Shown here piece by piece: positions 28,207 through 38,161 of a stretch of DNA of 64,000 nucleotides; position 1 is the stretch's first letter; every line of letters starts with the position of its first letter. A program made the position numbers and the translations under genes. Source of the stretch: Marinobacter shengliensis (GTDB lineage: Bacteria > Pseudomonadota > Gammaproteobacteria > Pseudomonadales > Oleiphilaceae); the NCBI RefSeq assembly GCF_003007715.1, contig NZ_PXNO01000027.1, forward strand, positions 372,001-436,000, given 5' to 3'. The notes beneath the pieces are model-generated. The model had not been told where the DNA came from. It was given only the letters and a program-made list of their open reading frames with translations, and made no database searches.

Positions 28207-29211
28207 TTACTGAGCGGCTTTCATAAGCTCGATGGCGTTGTCGAGCATGCGGTTTGAAAAGCCCCATTCATTGTCATACCAGGCCATGACTTTTACATGA
28301 CGGCCGATAACCCGGGTATGATTTGCGTCAAACACGCTGGACAGGGCGTTGTGACTGAAGTCGATACTGACCAGCTTTTCGGTATTGTAGCCGAGTATCG
28401 GGCTGTGCTGCGCGGCTTCGCGGACGGCTTCATTGATCTCGGCTACGCTGGTATTACGGTTGGCAATAAATCCAAAATCCACCAGCGACACATTGATGGT
28501 TGGAACCCGGACGGCCAGGCCGTCGAGTTTTCCGTCCAGGTCCGGGATAACTTTGCCGATGGCAGCGGCAGCACCGGTCTTGGTGGGGATTATTGATTGG
28601 GTGGCAGACCGGGCCCGGTACAGGTCAGAGTGGTAAACGTCGCTCAGTTTCTGGTCGTTGGTGTAGGAGTGGATGGTGGTCATCAGGCCACTCTCGATGC
28701 CCACGGTCTTGTGCAGGGCAGCGACCACCGGTGCCAGGCAATTGGTGGTGCAGGAGGCGTTGGAAATGATCTCGTGCCTGGCAGTCAGTTCCCGGTGATT
28801 AACGCCATAGACAACGGTGGCATCGGCGTCTGCGGATGGGGCGGAGATAATCACCTTCCGGGCGCCGGCGTTGAGGTGTGCGGCGGCTTTGTCCCGCTGG
28901 GTAAACAGCCCGGTACACTCGAACACCACATCCACGTGATAGTCTTTCCAGGGCAGATCTTCCGGGTTACGGATGGCGGTAATGGCGATACGGTCGCCGT
29001 TGACGGTCAGCGATTCTGCGTCGTGACTGACGACGCCGTCAAAGCGACCATGAACGCTGTCATACTTCAACAGGTGGGCGTTGGTTTCGGCATCACCGAG
29101 GTCGTTGATGGCGACCACCTGGAGTTGCTTGCGGTAGTCATTTTCGTAAAGTGCGCGCAGTACATTGCGGCCGATGCGGCCAAAACCGTTGATGGCAATG
29201 CGGATGGTCAT
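28207..29211 (-). CDS. gap: Glyceraldehyde-3-phosphate dehydrogenase, type I, phosphorylating
   Basis: Reversibly oxidises glyceraldehyde 3-phosphate to 1,3-bisphosphoglycerate with NAD. The 334 residues start [18 protein letters not shown] and carry the active-site [12 protein letters not shown] with Cys near 155. Asp in AINDLGDAE near residue 35 favours NAD. The frame stays open far upstream into edd, but the ATG at 29211 with AGGAG before it is clearly the start. Divergent from edd with HexR-like motifs between, and in an operon with pyk. Confidence 0.96.
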   Translation of the reverse strand: MTIRIAINGFGRIGRNVLRALYENDYRKQLQVVAINDLGDAETNAHLLKYDSVHGRFDGVVSHDAESLTVNGDRIAITAIRNPEDLPWKDYHVDVVFECTGLFTQRDKAAAHLNAGARKVIISAPSADADATVVYGVNHRELTARHEIISNASCTTNCLAPVVAALHKTVGIESGLMTTIHSYTNDQKLSDVYHSDLYRARSATQSIIPTKTGAAAAIGKVIPDLDGKLDGLAVRVPTINVSLVDFGFIANRNTSVAEINEAVREAAQHSPILGYNTEKLVSIDFSHNALSSVFDANHTRVIGRHVKVMAWYDNEWGFSNRMLDNAIELMKAAQ

Positions 29212-29258
29212 GACTCGACTCCTGTATTGGCTGTTTTTTGTTCGATTACGGTTTGCGA

Positions 29259-29337
29259 TGTAGTAAATATAACAACAAAAAAACGAAAAATGAACGTTTG
29301 ATGGGTTCAAAGAGTAAAATAAATAGGTAAAATTACA
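29259..29337. promoter_or_regulatory. HexR operator-like motifs between gap and edd
   Basis: TGTAGTAAATATAACA (29259-29274) sits about 50 bases before gap, and TAGGTAAAATTACA (29324-29337; TGTAATTTTACCTA on the other strand) about 70 bases before edd. Both resemble TGTAATTAAATTACA. Between them AAACGAAAAATGAA also occurs upstream of glpS. Confidence 0.6.
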
Positions 29338-29409
29338 TTCACAAAGACGATAGTCATAACAAACGGATTGCGGTGCCCCATCACTGCAAAAGCCCACTTG
29401 GAGTTCGCC

Positions 29410-31230
29410 ATGCACCCCATCGTAGACAAGGTCACCCAGCGCATCATCGAGCGCAGCCGCGCCACCCGCCAGGACTATCTGCAGCGGATGGCCGCGCTCA
29501 AGGCCCAATCGCCCCACCGCAGCACACTCTCCTGCGGGAACCTGGCCCATGGTTTTGCTGCGTGCAGCCAGGCCGACAAAGACACCCTGAAGTTTATGAA
29601 CAAGGCCAACGTGGCCATCGTTTCGGCCTATAACGACATGCTTTCGGCCCATCAGCCCTATGAAAGGTTCCCGGACATCATCCGCGAGGCCGCCCACGGC
29701 ATGGGCTCTGTAGCGCAGTTTGCTGGCGGCACCCCGGCCATGTGTGATGGTGTTACCCAGGGCCAGCCGGGCATGGAGCTGAGTCTGTTTTCCCGGGATA
29801 CCATTGCCATGAGCACGGCGGTGGCGCTCAGCCATAACATGTTTGACGCCACCCTGCTGCTGGGCATCTGTGACAAGATCGTACCCGGTTTACTGATTGG
29901 GTCGCTGAGCTTCGGCTACCTGCCGACGATTCTCGTGCCTGCAGGCCCAATGCCGTCCGGGCTGCCAAATAAAGAGAAGCAGCGCATCCGCCAGCTGTAT
30001 GCAGAGGGTAAAATTGGCCGGGATGAGCTTCTGGAAGCGGAAAGCAAGTCCTATCACAGCCCGGGCACCTGCACCTTTTATGGCACCGCCAACAGTAATC
30101 AGTTGCTGGTGGAGGTGATGGGGCTGCATCTGCCGGGTTCAGCGTTCGTCAACCCGGGCACGCCGCTGAGGGATTCGCTGACCCGCGCCGCCACCGAACA
30201 GGTGATCAAGCTGTCCAGGCCCCACGGTGGAGATCTGGGGCTGGCCGATATGGTGGATGAGAAAGCCATCGTCAACGCGCTGGTGGCCTTGCTGGTGACC
30301 GGTGGCTCCACCAATCACACCATTCACTGGATTGCGATCGCCCGCGCCGCCGGCATTATCATTGACTGGAACGACTACTCGGAGCTGTCGTCGGTGGTGC
30401 CGTCCATGACCCGCATTTATCCGAACGGGCAGGAAGATATCAACGCCTTCCATGAAGCCGGCGGCACGCCGTTCCTGATTCGGGAACTTCTTGAGGGCGG
30501 CTATCTGCATAATGATGTGCAGACTGTCGTGGGGCAGGGTCTGGAGCGCTACACTCAGATGCCTGAAATGGAAGGCGAGCGCCTGGTGTGGAAGCCTGCC
30601 GTTGAGAAAAGCCTGGCCCCAGAAGTGCTTAGCAGCGCGGATGAGCCCTTTGCCCCTGATGGTGGCCTGAAAGTGTTGGATGGCAACCTTGGCCGGGGGG
30701 TGATCAAGGTATCTGCGGTTGCCCCGGAACATCATGTGATTGAGGCACCCGCCGTCGTGTTCAATGAGCAGAACGAACTGAAGGCTGCGTTTGAGGCCGG
30801 CGATCTGGATAAAGACTGTGTTGTTGTGGTGCGCTTCCAGGGCCCGAAAGCCAATGGCATGCCGGAACTTCACAAGCTGACACCTTACCTCGGGGTGCTC
30901 CAGGATCGTGGCTTTAAGGTGGCCCTGGTGACCGACGGGCGGATGTCCGGGGCTTCCGGTAAAGTGCCGGCGGCGATTCATGTGTACCCTGAGGCCCTGG
31001 ATGACGGCCCGCTGGCGCGGGTGCAAAACGGTGATCTCATCCGCCTGGATGCCATTAAAGGTACCTTGAGTATTGAAGTCAGTGGCCAGGAGCTTGCCGT
31101 CCGCGAGCCTGAAAAGGCGGACATTAGCGGCTATCATCACGGGTTTGGCAGGGAGCTGTTCGGTTGGCTGCGTCGGTCGGCCAGCAACCCGGAACAGGGG
31201 GCGAGTTTTTTCTGGAATCACGAGTCATGA
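29410..31230 (+). CDS. edd: 6-phosphogluconate dehydratase
   Basis: Dehydrates 6-phosphogluconate to KDPG, using a 4Fe-4S cluster. The 606 residues match the family: [28 protein letters not shown] and the C-terminal [19 protein letters not shown]. The start at 29410 has GGAG six bases upstream and gives the family N terminus; an ATG 42 bases earlier does not. It overlaps glk by four bases (ATGA). Confidence 0.97.
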   Translation: MHPIVDKVTQRIIERSRATRQDYLQRMAALKAQSPHRSTLSCGNLAHGFAACSQADKDTLKFMNKANVAIVSAYNDMLSAHQPYERFPDIIREAAHGMGSVAQFAGGTPAMCDGVTQGQPGMELSLFSRDTIAMSTAVALSHNMFDATLLLGICDKIVPGLLIGSLSFGYLPTILVPAGPMPSGLPNKEKQRIRQLYAEGKIGRDELLEAESKSYHSPGTCTFYGTANSNQLLVEVMGLHLPGSAFVNPGTPLRDSLTRAATEQVIKLSRPHGGDLGLADMVDEKAIVNALVALLVTGGSTNHTIHWIAIARAAGIIIDWNDYSELSSVVPSMTRIYPNGQEDINAFHEAGGTPFLIRELLEGGYLHNDVQTVVGQGLERYTQMPEMEGERLVWKPAVEKSLAPEVLSSADEPFAPDGGLKVLDGNLGRGVIKVSAVAPEHHVIEAPAVVFNEQNELKAAFEAGDLDKDCVVVVRFQGPKANGMPELHKLTPYLGVLQDRGFKVALVTDGRMSGASGKVPAAIHVYPEALDDGPLARVQNGDLIRLDAIKGTLSIEVSGQELAVREPEKADISGYHHGFGRELFGWLRRSASNPEQGASFFWNHES

Positions 31231-32192
31231 CAGACAAGCTGTATTCGCTGGTTGGCGACATCGGGGGTACCAACGCGCGCTTTGCTCTGGTGGCGCAGGG
31301 CGATGTGCGACCTCGGGAAATCGAGGTGCTTGCCTGTCGTGACTACGAAAACCTGGACTTTGCCGTGGTGGATTACCTCCAGCGTGTTGGAGTGAAAGGG
31401 GTTGGCCAGGCGTGCCTGGCGGTTGCATCTCCGGTCCGTGGTACTCACGTTCGAATGACCAACAATCATTGGCGCTTTGATACCGAAGAGGTTCGCCGGC
31501 AGTTTGCCTGGTCGGCGTTCAAGGTCATCAACGACTTTACTGCCATGGCCCTGGGCGTGCCCCATGTGCCGGAAGCCAATCTCGTACACGTCTGCGGTGG
31601 CCCGGGCGACCCCCGTCGTCCGCGGCTGGTGATGGGGCCGGGGACGGGCCTTGGCGTGTCGGGTCTTGTGCCCATCCGTAACGGCTGGGTCCCCCTGATG
31701 ACCGAAGGCGGCCACGTCGACTATGCGCCGACCGATGACCTGGAAATGCAGGTGCTTCAGATACTTCGGGCTCGCTTCGGCCGGGTATCGGTAGAACGCA
31801 TTCTGTGCGGCCAGGGATTGCTCAACCTTTATCAGGCCCTGGCCGAGATCAGGGACTTGCCGGCGCCACTGGATGCCCCGGAGAAGATCACTGCTGCTGC
31901 GGTGGCAAATGAGGATCCGCTGGCCCGGGAAAGTCTCCGGCACTTTTGCGAGATTCTGGGTCGGACCGCTGGTAATGGCGTGCTGACTCTGGGTAGTCTG
32001 GGCGGTGTGTATCTGTGTGGCGGCATTCTTCCGCGCATTCTCGATTTCTTTCTGGAGAGTCCGTTCCGGAGCGGTTTTGAGGATAAGGGGAGAATGCGGC
32101 CACTGCTGGAATCCACCCCTGTCTACGTCGTGACGGAGCCCTACACCGGTCTGTTGGGTGCGGCTGAAGCTCTGGGTAATCCGGAGGTCTGA
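31227..32192 (+). CDS. glk: Glucokinase
   Basis: Phosphorylates glucose with ATP, feeding the Entner-Doudoroff route. The 321 residues show the phosphate-1 motif [38 protein letters not shown] and EGGHVDYAP, typical of the bacterial Glk family. Overlaps the edd stop, so it is translationally coupled. Confidence 0.95.
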   Translation: MTDKLYSLVGDIGGTNARFALVAQGDVRPREIEVLACRDYENLDFAVVDYLQRVGVKGVGQACLAVASPVRGTHVRMTNNHWRFDTEEVRRQFAWSAFKVINDFTAMALGVPHVPEANLVHVCGGPGDPRRPRLVMGPGTGLGVSGLVPIRNGWVPLMTEGGHVDYAPTDDLEMQVLQILRARFGRVSVERILCGQGLLNLYQALAEIRDLPAPLDAPEKITAAAVANEDPLARESLRHFCEILGRTAGNGVLTLGSLGGVYLCGGILPRILDFFLESPFRSGFEDKGRMRPLLESTPVYVVTEPYTGLLGAAEALGNPEV

Positions 32193-32253
32193 CTGCCCCG
32201 CGCAGAGGCTGTCCGAACGCGCGCCACGTAGACCCAGACCGAGGAAACTGGCC

Positions 32254-32850
32254 ATGCCGGATGAACTGGACCAACTGACGTTCCCCGAGCTTGTCGCCCG
32301 TGTTCGCGCCTGCACGCTCTGTGCCGATGTCCTTCCCGAGGGGCCGCGCCCGGTGGTGCAGCTCAGTCAGTCAGCCCGTATCCTGGTCGTTGGCCAGGCG
32401 CCCGGGCGCAAAGTCCACAACACCGGCCTGCCGTTCAATGATCCCAGTGGCGACCGGCTGCGTGGCTGGATGGGCATTGATCGTGACACCTTCTATAACG
32501 AGCGGGAACTGGCCATCCTGCCCATGGGCTTTTGCTACCCCGGCACCGGAAAATCCGGTGACCTGCCGCCACGTCCTGAATGTGCGGACACCTGGCGGGA
32601 AGCCCTGCTGGCACGTTTGCCCAATATCGAGTTGACCCTGTTGATCGGGCAGTATGCCCAGGCATGGCATCTGCCGGATGGCCGCAAGAAGGTCACCGCC
32701 AATGTCGAGCATTGGCGGGAATACTGGCCCCGCCAGTTACCCATGCCGCACCCGAGCCCGCGTAACAACCTCTGGCTGCGCCGCAACCCCTGGTTTGAAC
32801 AGGAGGTGATTCCGCAGTTGCAGGCGCGGGTGAAGGCGCTGCTGCGTTAA
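32254..32850 (+). CDS. Uracil-DNA glycosylase superfamily protein
   Basis: The 198-residue product has the UDG-fold signatures ARILVVGQAPGRKVHNTGLPF (active-site GQAPG loop) and the C-terminal HPSPRNNLW, where HPSP is the DNA-contact loop. Members may remove uracil from DNA or have other roles. Only one Cys pair (CTLC) and a later Cys are seen, so the four-cysteine iron-sulphur set of family 4 enzymes is doubtful. The ATG at 32254 has GAGG upstream. It may be read through from edd-glk (61-base gap), though no functional link is known. It is convergent with the next gene. Confidence 0.8.
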   Translation: MPDELDQLTFPELVARVRACTLCADVLPEGPRPVVQLSQSARILVVGQAPGRKVHNTGLPFNDPSGDRLRGWMGIDRDTFYNERELAILPMGFCYPGTGKSGDLPPRPECADTWREALLARLPNIELTLLIGQYAQAWHLPDGRKKVTANVEHWREYWPRQLPMPHPSPRNNLWLRRNPWFEQEVIPQLQARVKALLR

Positions 32851-34598
32851 TTGGCACTCATGCCCCAGGATTCGAGCAGTTCTTCGTAGCGAATCGTTTG
32901 CCCGCTGGGTTTCTCGTTGGCCAACGCCGGTTTCGGGGCTCCGGGTTGGGCCAGCCAGTAGTCTGCGCCGCGTAATTCATTGCTATTGGCCATTTTCGGC
33001 CCGCATTCGCCCGCCAGAAAGTTGCGCTCAATCACTGCCAGGGCGCGGTCCTGGGCTGCCGCCAGGTTATCCATGGCTTCCTGGGGTGTGCGGTTGCCTG
33101 ACAGCGCATCGGCAATATTGGGCCACCAGAGTTTTGCCAGCCGCGGGTAGTCCGGTACGTTGATGCCTGTGGGTGACCAGGCATCCCGGGCCGGACTGAG
33201 ATAGAACTCCACCAGACCACCCAGCATGGGCGCCCGCGCCTGCATTTGCGGAGACTCCAGGTCGGACTGACGGATGGGCGTCAACCCGTGCAGGGTTTTC
33301 TGCAGCGACACCGTCCTGGATACCGTGAACTGGGCATACAGCCAGGCGGCCCGCTGGCGGTCGACGCCCATGGCCCGGGGAATCGTCCAGGCACCCACAT
33401 CCTGATAGCCCAGCTTCATACCATCCCGCCAGTAGGCGCCGCGGGGTGAGGGTGCCATCCGCCATTTCGGCGTGCCGTCCTCGTTCACCACCGGAAGATC
33501 CGGGCGGGTCATGTCAGAGGTAAAGGCGGTGTACCAGAAAATCTGTTGGGCGATGTGTCCCTGTGCCGGCACCGGCCCGGCTTCCGAGAAGTTCAGGTCG
33601 CGGGCATTCGGGGGTGCGAAACGATCAAGCCAGTCAATGTATTTCTCAAGGGCGTAAACCGCCGCCGGGCTGTTGGTTGCACCGCCGCGCGCCATGGACG
33701 AGCCCACCGGGTGACAGCCCTCCATGCGGATGCCCCATTCGTCGACCGGCAGACCGTTCGGGCTGCCCACATCGCCGGCGCCGGCCATCGACAGCCAGGC
33801 ATCGGTAAAGCGCCAGCCCAGGGACGGGTCGCGCTTGCCATAGTCCATGTGGCCGTAGACCCGCTCGCCGTCGATCTCCTGAACGTGCACTGAGAAAAAC
33901 TCGGCGATGTCCTCGTAAGCCGACCAGTTCACCGGAACGCCCAGCTCGTACCCGTAGAGCGCCAGAAACTTTGCCCGTAGTTCCGGCCGCTGGAACCAGT
34001 CATAACGGAACCAGTACAGATTGGCGAACTGCTGGTCCGGCAGTTGGTAAAGATCGCCGTCCGGGCCAGTAACAAAGTCCAGACCGATAAAATCATCCAG
34101 CCCCAGGGTGGGCAGGGTGAAGGCTTTGCCATCGCCCGCCATGAAATCCGTCAAAGACAGTGCCCAGCCGCTGCGGGCGTGGGTGCCGATCATATCCGAG
34201 TCATTAACGAACAGGTCATACAGCCCCTTCGCCGCCATGATCCTTTGCAGGTTGATCTGGCGGATCACCTCGCCTTCCGGCTTTCGGTCGTGTGTCACGT
34301 TGATGCCGGTCAGGGCAGAGAACGCAGGTGCAAGTACCGTCGCTTCGTAGTCGTGAGTGGGCAGTTGTTCCGACAACGCTGACAGGGACACGCCGTCAAG
34401 CGACGCCGCCGCGTGGGCAAACCAGGCCAGCTCCTCAGCCTGGGCCTCTTTGCTCAGCGTCGATTCCGGGAATTGCTCAGCGATCAGGGAGTGAATCAGT
34501 GTTTGCTTGCCAGCCGGCAGAGCATCGAAAAGAGGACCGGATGACGCCGGTGAAGCACAGACGATGGCCAAGGCCATCAGCAGCAACCGAGTTTTCAT
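32847..34598 (-). CDS. Orphan glycerol-type ABC substrate-binding protein (GlpV paralogue)
   Basis: A 583-residue periplasmic binding protein with a signal peptide (LLLMALAIVCASPASSG). Long stretches match GlpV encoded 14 kb away, for example LYQLPDQQFANLYWFRYDWF against LYQLPSQQFANLYWFRADWF, and SEAGPVPAQG is identical. It has no adjacent permease or ATPase, so it probably serves the GlpSTPQ transporter as an alternative receptor, or binds a related polyol. The ATG at 34598 follows AAGAGAA. It is divergent from a porin gene, and GlpR-like half-sites lie upstream. Its stop overlaps the UDG gene end by four bases. Confidence 0.88.
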   Translation of the reverse strand: MKTRLLLMALAIVCASPASSGPLFDALPAGKQTLIHSLIAEQFPESTLSKEAQAEELAWFAHAAASLDGVSLSALSEQLPTHDYEATVLAPAFSALTGINVTHDRKPEGEVIRQINLQRIMAAKGLYDLFVNDSDMIGTHARSGWALSLTDFMAGDGKAFTLPTLGLDDFIGLDFVTGPDGDLYQLPDQQFANLYWFRYDWFQRPELRAKFLALYGYELGVPVNWSAYEDIAEFFSVHVQEIDGERVYGHMDYGKRDPSLGWRFTDAWLSMAGAGDVGSPNGLPVDEWGIRMEGCHPVGSSMARGGATNSPAAVYALEKYIDWLDRFAPPNARDLNFSEAGPVPAQGHIAQQIFWYTAFTSDMTRPDLPVVNEDGTPKWRMAPSPRGAYWRDGMKLGYQDVGAWTIPRAMGVDRQRAAWLYAQFTVSRTVSLQKTLHGLTPIRQSDLESPQMQARAPMLGGLVEFYLSPARDAWSPTGINVPDYPRLAKLWWPNIADALSGNRTPQEAMDNLAAAQDRALAVIERNFLAGECGPKMANSNELRGADYWLAQPGAPKPALANEKPSGQTIRYEELLESWGMSAN

Positions 34599-34965
34599 GG
34601 CGTTCTCTTGTTTTTGTTGGTTTACGGACAATTTGAATCATAGTGTTCGCTTTTAGTGTTCGTCAACGAAAAAAATCAAAAATTCTAAAATGACAATTAA
34701 GTAGTTTTTAAACAATGACTTGATTTAATTTTCTGTCGTATTTCAGGGCCTTTTAGTTGTAAAAGCGAAAATTTTTTCGATCTCATAACTTTTCATCTGA
34801 AGATTTCAGAGTTAGATTTGTTCTGTTGCGAACTTTCCGGCCATAAAGCGAACATCCGGAAACGCAGCGACCGTTGGCTGCCCAGCATCGATCACGATCC
34901 GCTCTGGTGGTTCGGTGCGGTCGGCCAGCACCAAGGTCCAGCACCAACAAAAACAGGAAGCTAAC
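34599..34965. promoter_or_regulatory. Divergent promoter region of the GlpV paralogue and porin
   Basis: This 367-base, partly AT-rich gap holds repeated TGTTCG/CGAAC motifs: AGTGTTCGCTTTTAGTGTTCG (34632-34652) near the binding-protein start, and GCGAAC at about 34828 and 34848 near the porin start. They match motifs before glpD, glpS, glpV and eno. No gene is seen. Confidence 0.5.
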
Positions 34966-36108
34966 ATGAGTAAGAAAAACAATACCTTGATGTCGACACA
35001 CACCCGTGCTTACCGGAAAGCGCCGCTGGCGGCTGCGCTGTCTTTGGTGGCTTTTGGCGTCAGTGCGCCGGCAACCGCTGAGCTGTCATTCGAAAGCGAT
35101 AACGGCTGGAAAGCCGGCTTCAACGGTCATATCCCCATTTTCGCCGTGTTTGGCAACTATGATCAGCCGACGGACGAGGACTCTTTCACCATCACCACCG
35201 GCTTCAACCCGGCCACCCTGCAAACCAACATCTACGCCCCCATGCAGAACGGCCTGCAGGTATCCGGCCACTTCCAGATGAACGCCGACATCGCCCCGGG
35301 CGACGCCGAAGCCAACTTCCGCAGCCGGGTATCTGAAATCGCCGTGGCCGGCGACTTCGGTACCGTCAATATCGGTAAAGGCTTCGGCATCTTCGGCGTA
35401 CCCGCCATCGGCGACAACGGCAGCGGCCTGGGCGTCGGCCTGATCGGCGGCCCAGACCAGGTAGCCGCCACCGCCGGCCGAATCGGTAATGGTTACTTCT
35501 ACGCCAACTTCACCCCGCGGGTGATGTACACCTCCAACAACCTGAGCGGTCTGCAGTTCAAGGTGGGTCTGTTCAGCCCGTCCAAAGTCAGTGAAACCGA
35601 CTTCGCACTGGCGGCTGATGCCGAGTACACCATGCCCCGAATCGAAGCCAACGTGGTGTACTCCACTGACCTCTTCTCATTGTGGTCCAGCGGCTTCACT
35701 CAGGACGTCGATTCCAAGTCCGGCGCGTTCAGTGACTACACCATGTCCGGTATCGACTTCGGCGGCTCGGTGTCACTGGGTGACCTGACGGTGCGCGGCA
35801 ACTACGCCATGACAAAGGGCACCGGCAACGGCGTCTTCGCGGCCCGGCTGGACCCGAACGAAGAAGACGCCAGCCAGTGGTACGTGGAGTCCACCTACAA
35901 GATCAACCGCACCACCCTGGGCGTAAGCTATGGTGAAGGCGAAGACGACTTCAACGGCAGCGGCGCAGACACCGATCTGACCATGCTGTTCGCCCGTTAC
36001 GCCGCCACCGACAACCTGACGTTGATGGCCGAGTACACCACCCTGGGCACTCGCAGCGGTGCCGGCGAGTACGACGCGATCATCTTTGGTTCGCAGCTGA
36101 CGTTCTGA
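34966..36108 (+). CDS. Outer-membrane porin
   Basis: A 380-residue general-porin-type protein with a signal peptide ending near APATA, amphipathic alternating strands, and a C-terminal Phe (IIFGSQLTF), the outer-membrane assembly signal. GGAAG precedes the ATG. It is divergent from the GlpV paralogue, so a role in letting glycerol or small polyols through the outer membrane is inferred from context. The family is too diverse to name a substrate. Confidence 0.8.
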   Translation: MSKKNNTLMSTHTRAYRKAPLAAALSLVAFGVSAPATAELSFESDNGWKAGFNGHIPIFAVFGNYDQPTDEDSFTITTGFNPATLQTNIYAPMQNGLQVSGHFQMNADIAPGDAEANFRSRVSEIAVAGDFGTVNIGKGFGIFGVPAIGDNGSGLGVGLIGGPDQVAATAGRIGNGYFYANFTPRVMYTSNNLSGLQFKVGLFSPSKVSETDFALAADAEYTMPRIEANVVYSTDLFSLWSSGFTQDVDSKSGAFSDYTMSGIDFGGSVSLGDLTVRGNYAMTKGTGNGVFAARLDPNEEDASQWYVESTYKINRTTLGVSYGEGEDDFNGSGADTDLTMLFARYAATDNLTLMAEYTTLGTRSGAGEYDAIIFGSQLTF

Positions 36109-36145
36109 TCAGGACGGGTCGCCTCCGAAGAGGTGGCGGTATCGA

Positions 36146-36180
36146 AAAGGGGTGGGGTTCATTCCTCAGCCCTTTTTTCT
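36146..36180 (+). terminator. Probable terminator after the porin gene
   Basis: AAAAGGGGTGGGG can pair with CCTCAGCCCTTTT with small mismatches, ending in T6. Confidence 0.55.
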
Positions 36181-36209
36181 TGCAGACATATCGCAAAGTT
36201 CAAGGAGGG

Positions 36210-36308
36210 CAGGGGGAGGAGTCTCCCAAAACCGTGCGGAGCCATGGATGGCGGAGCCGAGCGTACATGGACGTATTCACAGCGTGTTTTGGGAGACTCC
36301 TCCCCCTG
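36210..36308. repeat. Structured inverted-repeat element, copy 1
   Basis: Arms of 23 bases (36210-36232 and 36286-36308) pair perfectly; their inner end is CCCAAAAC / GTTTTGGG. They enclose a 53-base core that recurs at 62195-62247 with three differences. The arms of the two copies are unrelated apart from the innermost CCAAAAC. This copy lies between the convergent porin and glpD genes. A short open frame through the core is not considered a gene. Confidence 0.85.
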
Positions 36309-36344
36309 ACCGACCCACTACTCGCAAGCCAAAAAACACGGGCA

Positions 36345-36383
36345 CAAAAAGGCTCCAGACGGGGATCACCCGGCCGGAGCAAA
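36345..36383 (-). terminator. Terminator after glpD
   Basis: On the minus strand GCTCCGGCCGGG pairs with a CCCGTCTGGAGC-like arm, then T5. Just downstream of the glpD stop. Confidence 0.75.
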
Positions 36384-36398
36384 GATGCCTGAGAGAGA

Positions 36399-37928
36399 TC
36401 AGGCGCTGTGGTGGAGAGCAACGTTTCGGGTCATAGGGACCACAGATTTCATCAGGAACCGGTCAAGCGCCTCGACATCCGCCTCAGTGGCGTACAGCCC
36501 CTGCTTGGTGCGACGCCACAGAATATCCTCCGCCGTCATCGCCCATTCATTCCGAACCAGGTGCGTCACCTCGCGCTCATACAGCGTACCCGCGAAATGC
36601 AGCCCCAGATCCTCAACCGTGGTGCAGCCCGCCAGAATGTCGTAAGACGTCGTGCCATAAGTTCGAACGAACCGGCTCAGCAACTTCTCCGGCAGCTTCG
36701 GGAACCGCTTGCACAGATCTCCGAACAACTGGTCGTGATTAGCAAAATCGCCACCGGGCAACGCCGCCGCCTTGGTCCAGCGGCCGCCCGACTGCGGGAA
36801 GAACTGACACAGCTTGTCCGTCGCCGCCTCAGCCAGCTTCCGGTACGTGGTGATCTTCCCGCCGAACACCGAAATCAGCGGCGCCATGCCCTTGCCCTGA
36901 CTGACCTCAAAGGTGTAGTCACGGGACGCTTTCTGGGCATTCTCCTCCTCGCCATCCATCAAAGGACGGACGCCGGAGTACGACCAGACCACATCGTTCG
37001 GTGTGAGCTGACGTTTGAAGTGATCGTTCACGATGTTCAGCAGGTAATCGGTCTCTTCCGGAGAAATCTTCGCTTTCCTGGGGTCACCCTCGTAGTCCAC
37101 ATCCGTGGTGCCCACCAATGAGAACTGATCCTCATAGGGAATCACGAACACGATGCGCTCATCCTCGTTCTGCAGGATGTAGGCCTCCGTGCCCTTGTTC
37201 AGGCGCGGCACCACAATATGGCTGCCCTTGACCATGCGAATCATTTTCGGGGCCGGCATCGACAGGGTTTCGCCAAACAGGCTGCTTACCCAGGGGCCGG
37301 ACGCATTCACGATCGACCTGGCTTTCACAACCTGCTCTTTGCCCGAGTTAGTATCCCGCAGGGTTACCGTCCAGCTGTCGGCTCCCCGGTCTGCCCTGAC
37401 GCACTTGGTCCGGGTCAGGATGCGGGCGCCGTACTGCTGGGCTTTCTTCGCAGTCAGGACCACCAGGCGGGCATCGTCTACCCAGCCGTCTGAGTACTCA
37501 AAGCCCTTGGTGATGTTCGGTTTCAGCGGGTCGCTCTCATCAAAGCGCAGGGAACGTGAGCCCGGCAGAATTTCCCGTTTCGCCAGGTTATCGTAAAGAA
37601 ACAGACCGGCGCGAATCATCCACGACGGGCGCAGGTGAGGGCGGTGCGGCAGCCGGAAGCGCATCGGCCACATGATATGCGGCGCGTTGCGCAGCAGCGA
37701 TTCCCGCTCGGCCAGGGCTTCACGCACCAGCCGGAATTCGTAGTGCTCCAGGTAGCGAAGGCCACCGTGAATCAGTTTGCTGCTGCTGGATGAGGTGGCT
37801 GACGCAAGGTCATTCATTTCACACAGAAGAACCTTGAGGCCGCGACCGGCGGCGTCCATCGCGATGCCGGTGCCGTTTACGCCTCCACCGACAACGACAA
37901 CGTCAAACTGTTCGTGCTCCGTAGTCAT
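36399..37928 (-). CDS. glpD: Aerobic glycerol-3-phosphate dehydrogenase
   Basis: Membrane-associated FAD enzyme oxidising glycerol 3-phosphate to DHAP and passing electrons to quinone. The 509 residues start with the FAD motif DVVVVGGGVNGTGIAMDAAG (residues 9-28), then LASATSSSSSKLIHGGLRYL, and a C-terminal GlpD domain with DILAGCTTVEDLG. Length is as in E. coli GlpD. AGGAG lies 10 bases before the ATG. GlpR-like motifs occur upstream. Confidence 0.97.
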   Translation of the reverse strand: MTTEHEQFDVVVVGGGVNGTGIAMDAAGRGLKVLLCEMNDLASATSSSSSKLIHGGLRYLEHYEFRLVREALAERESLLRNAPHIMWPMRFRLPHRPHLRPSWMIRAGLFLYDNLAKREILPGSRSLRFDESDPLKPNITKGFEYSDGWVDDARLVVLTAKKAQQYGARILTRTKCVRADRGADSWTVTLRDTNSGKEQVVKARSIVNASGPWVSSLFGETLSMPAPKMIRMVKGSHIVVPRLNKGTEAYILQNEDERIVFVIPYEDQFSLVGTTDVDYEGDPRKAKISPEETDYLLNIVNDHFKRQLTPNDVVWSYSGVRPLMDGEEENAQKASRDYTFEVSQGKGMAPLISVFGGKITTYRKLAEAATDKLCQFFPQSGGRWTKAAALPGGDFANHDQLFGDLCKRFPKLPEKLLSRFVRTYGTTSYDILAGCTTVEDLGLHFAGTLYEREVTHLVRNEWAMTAEDILWRRTKQGLYATEADVEALDRFLMKSVVPMTRNVALHHSA

Positions 37929-38161
37929 CTTTGGTCATCTCCTGACGCCAATCCGTAAGTGCGGTGTGTTTCAATGCGCACTTAAACCTGTTCAATGTTC
38001 GTTATAGCGTCATTATGCGAAAGCTTTTTATATTCGTAAAGGAAAAATTAGAAAAAAAACGAAAAGAAGAGGGCGGTCACATTGTTCGCTCGGCACCAAT
38101 ACCGAGCAACAGGCAGGGCAATCAGAAGCGTAGGTAAAACCGAACAGCCGTTGCCGGGCGG
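37929..38161 (-). promoter_or_regulatory. Region upstream of glpD with GlpR-like motifs
   Basis: ATGTTCGTTATAGCGTCAT (37995-38013) and TTATGCGAAAG followed by ATATTCGTAA (to 38038) resemble DeoR-type GlpR operators. A hairpin GCTCGG / CCGAGC (38088-38107) lies just after the glpR stop without a T-run. Confidence 0.55.

Noticed and set aside
29212..29835. N-terminal extension of gap to a 542-codon frame
   Set aside because: It would overlap edd and cross the operator region; the family start and an AGGAG site lie at 29211.
36180..36436. Short open frames across the structured element
   Set aside because: They follow the inverted-repeat core, which recurs as non-coding structure near 62.2 kb with broken frame context. 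No ribosome-binding site fits.
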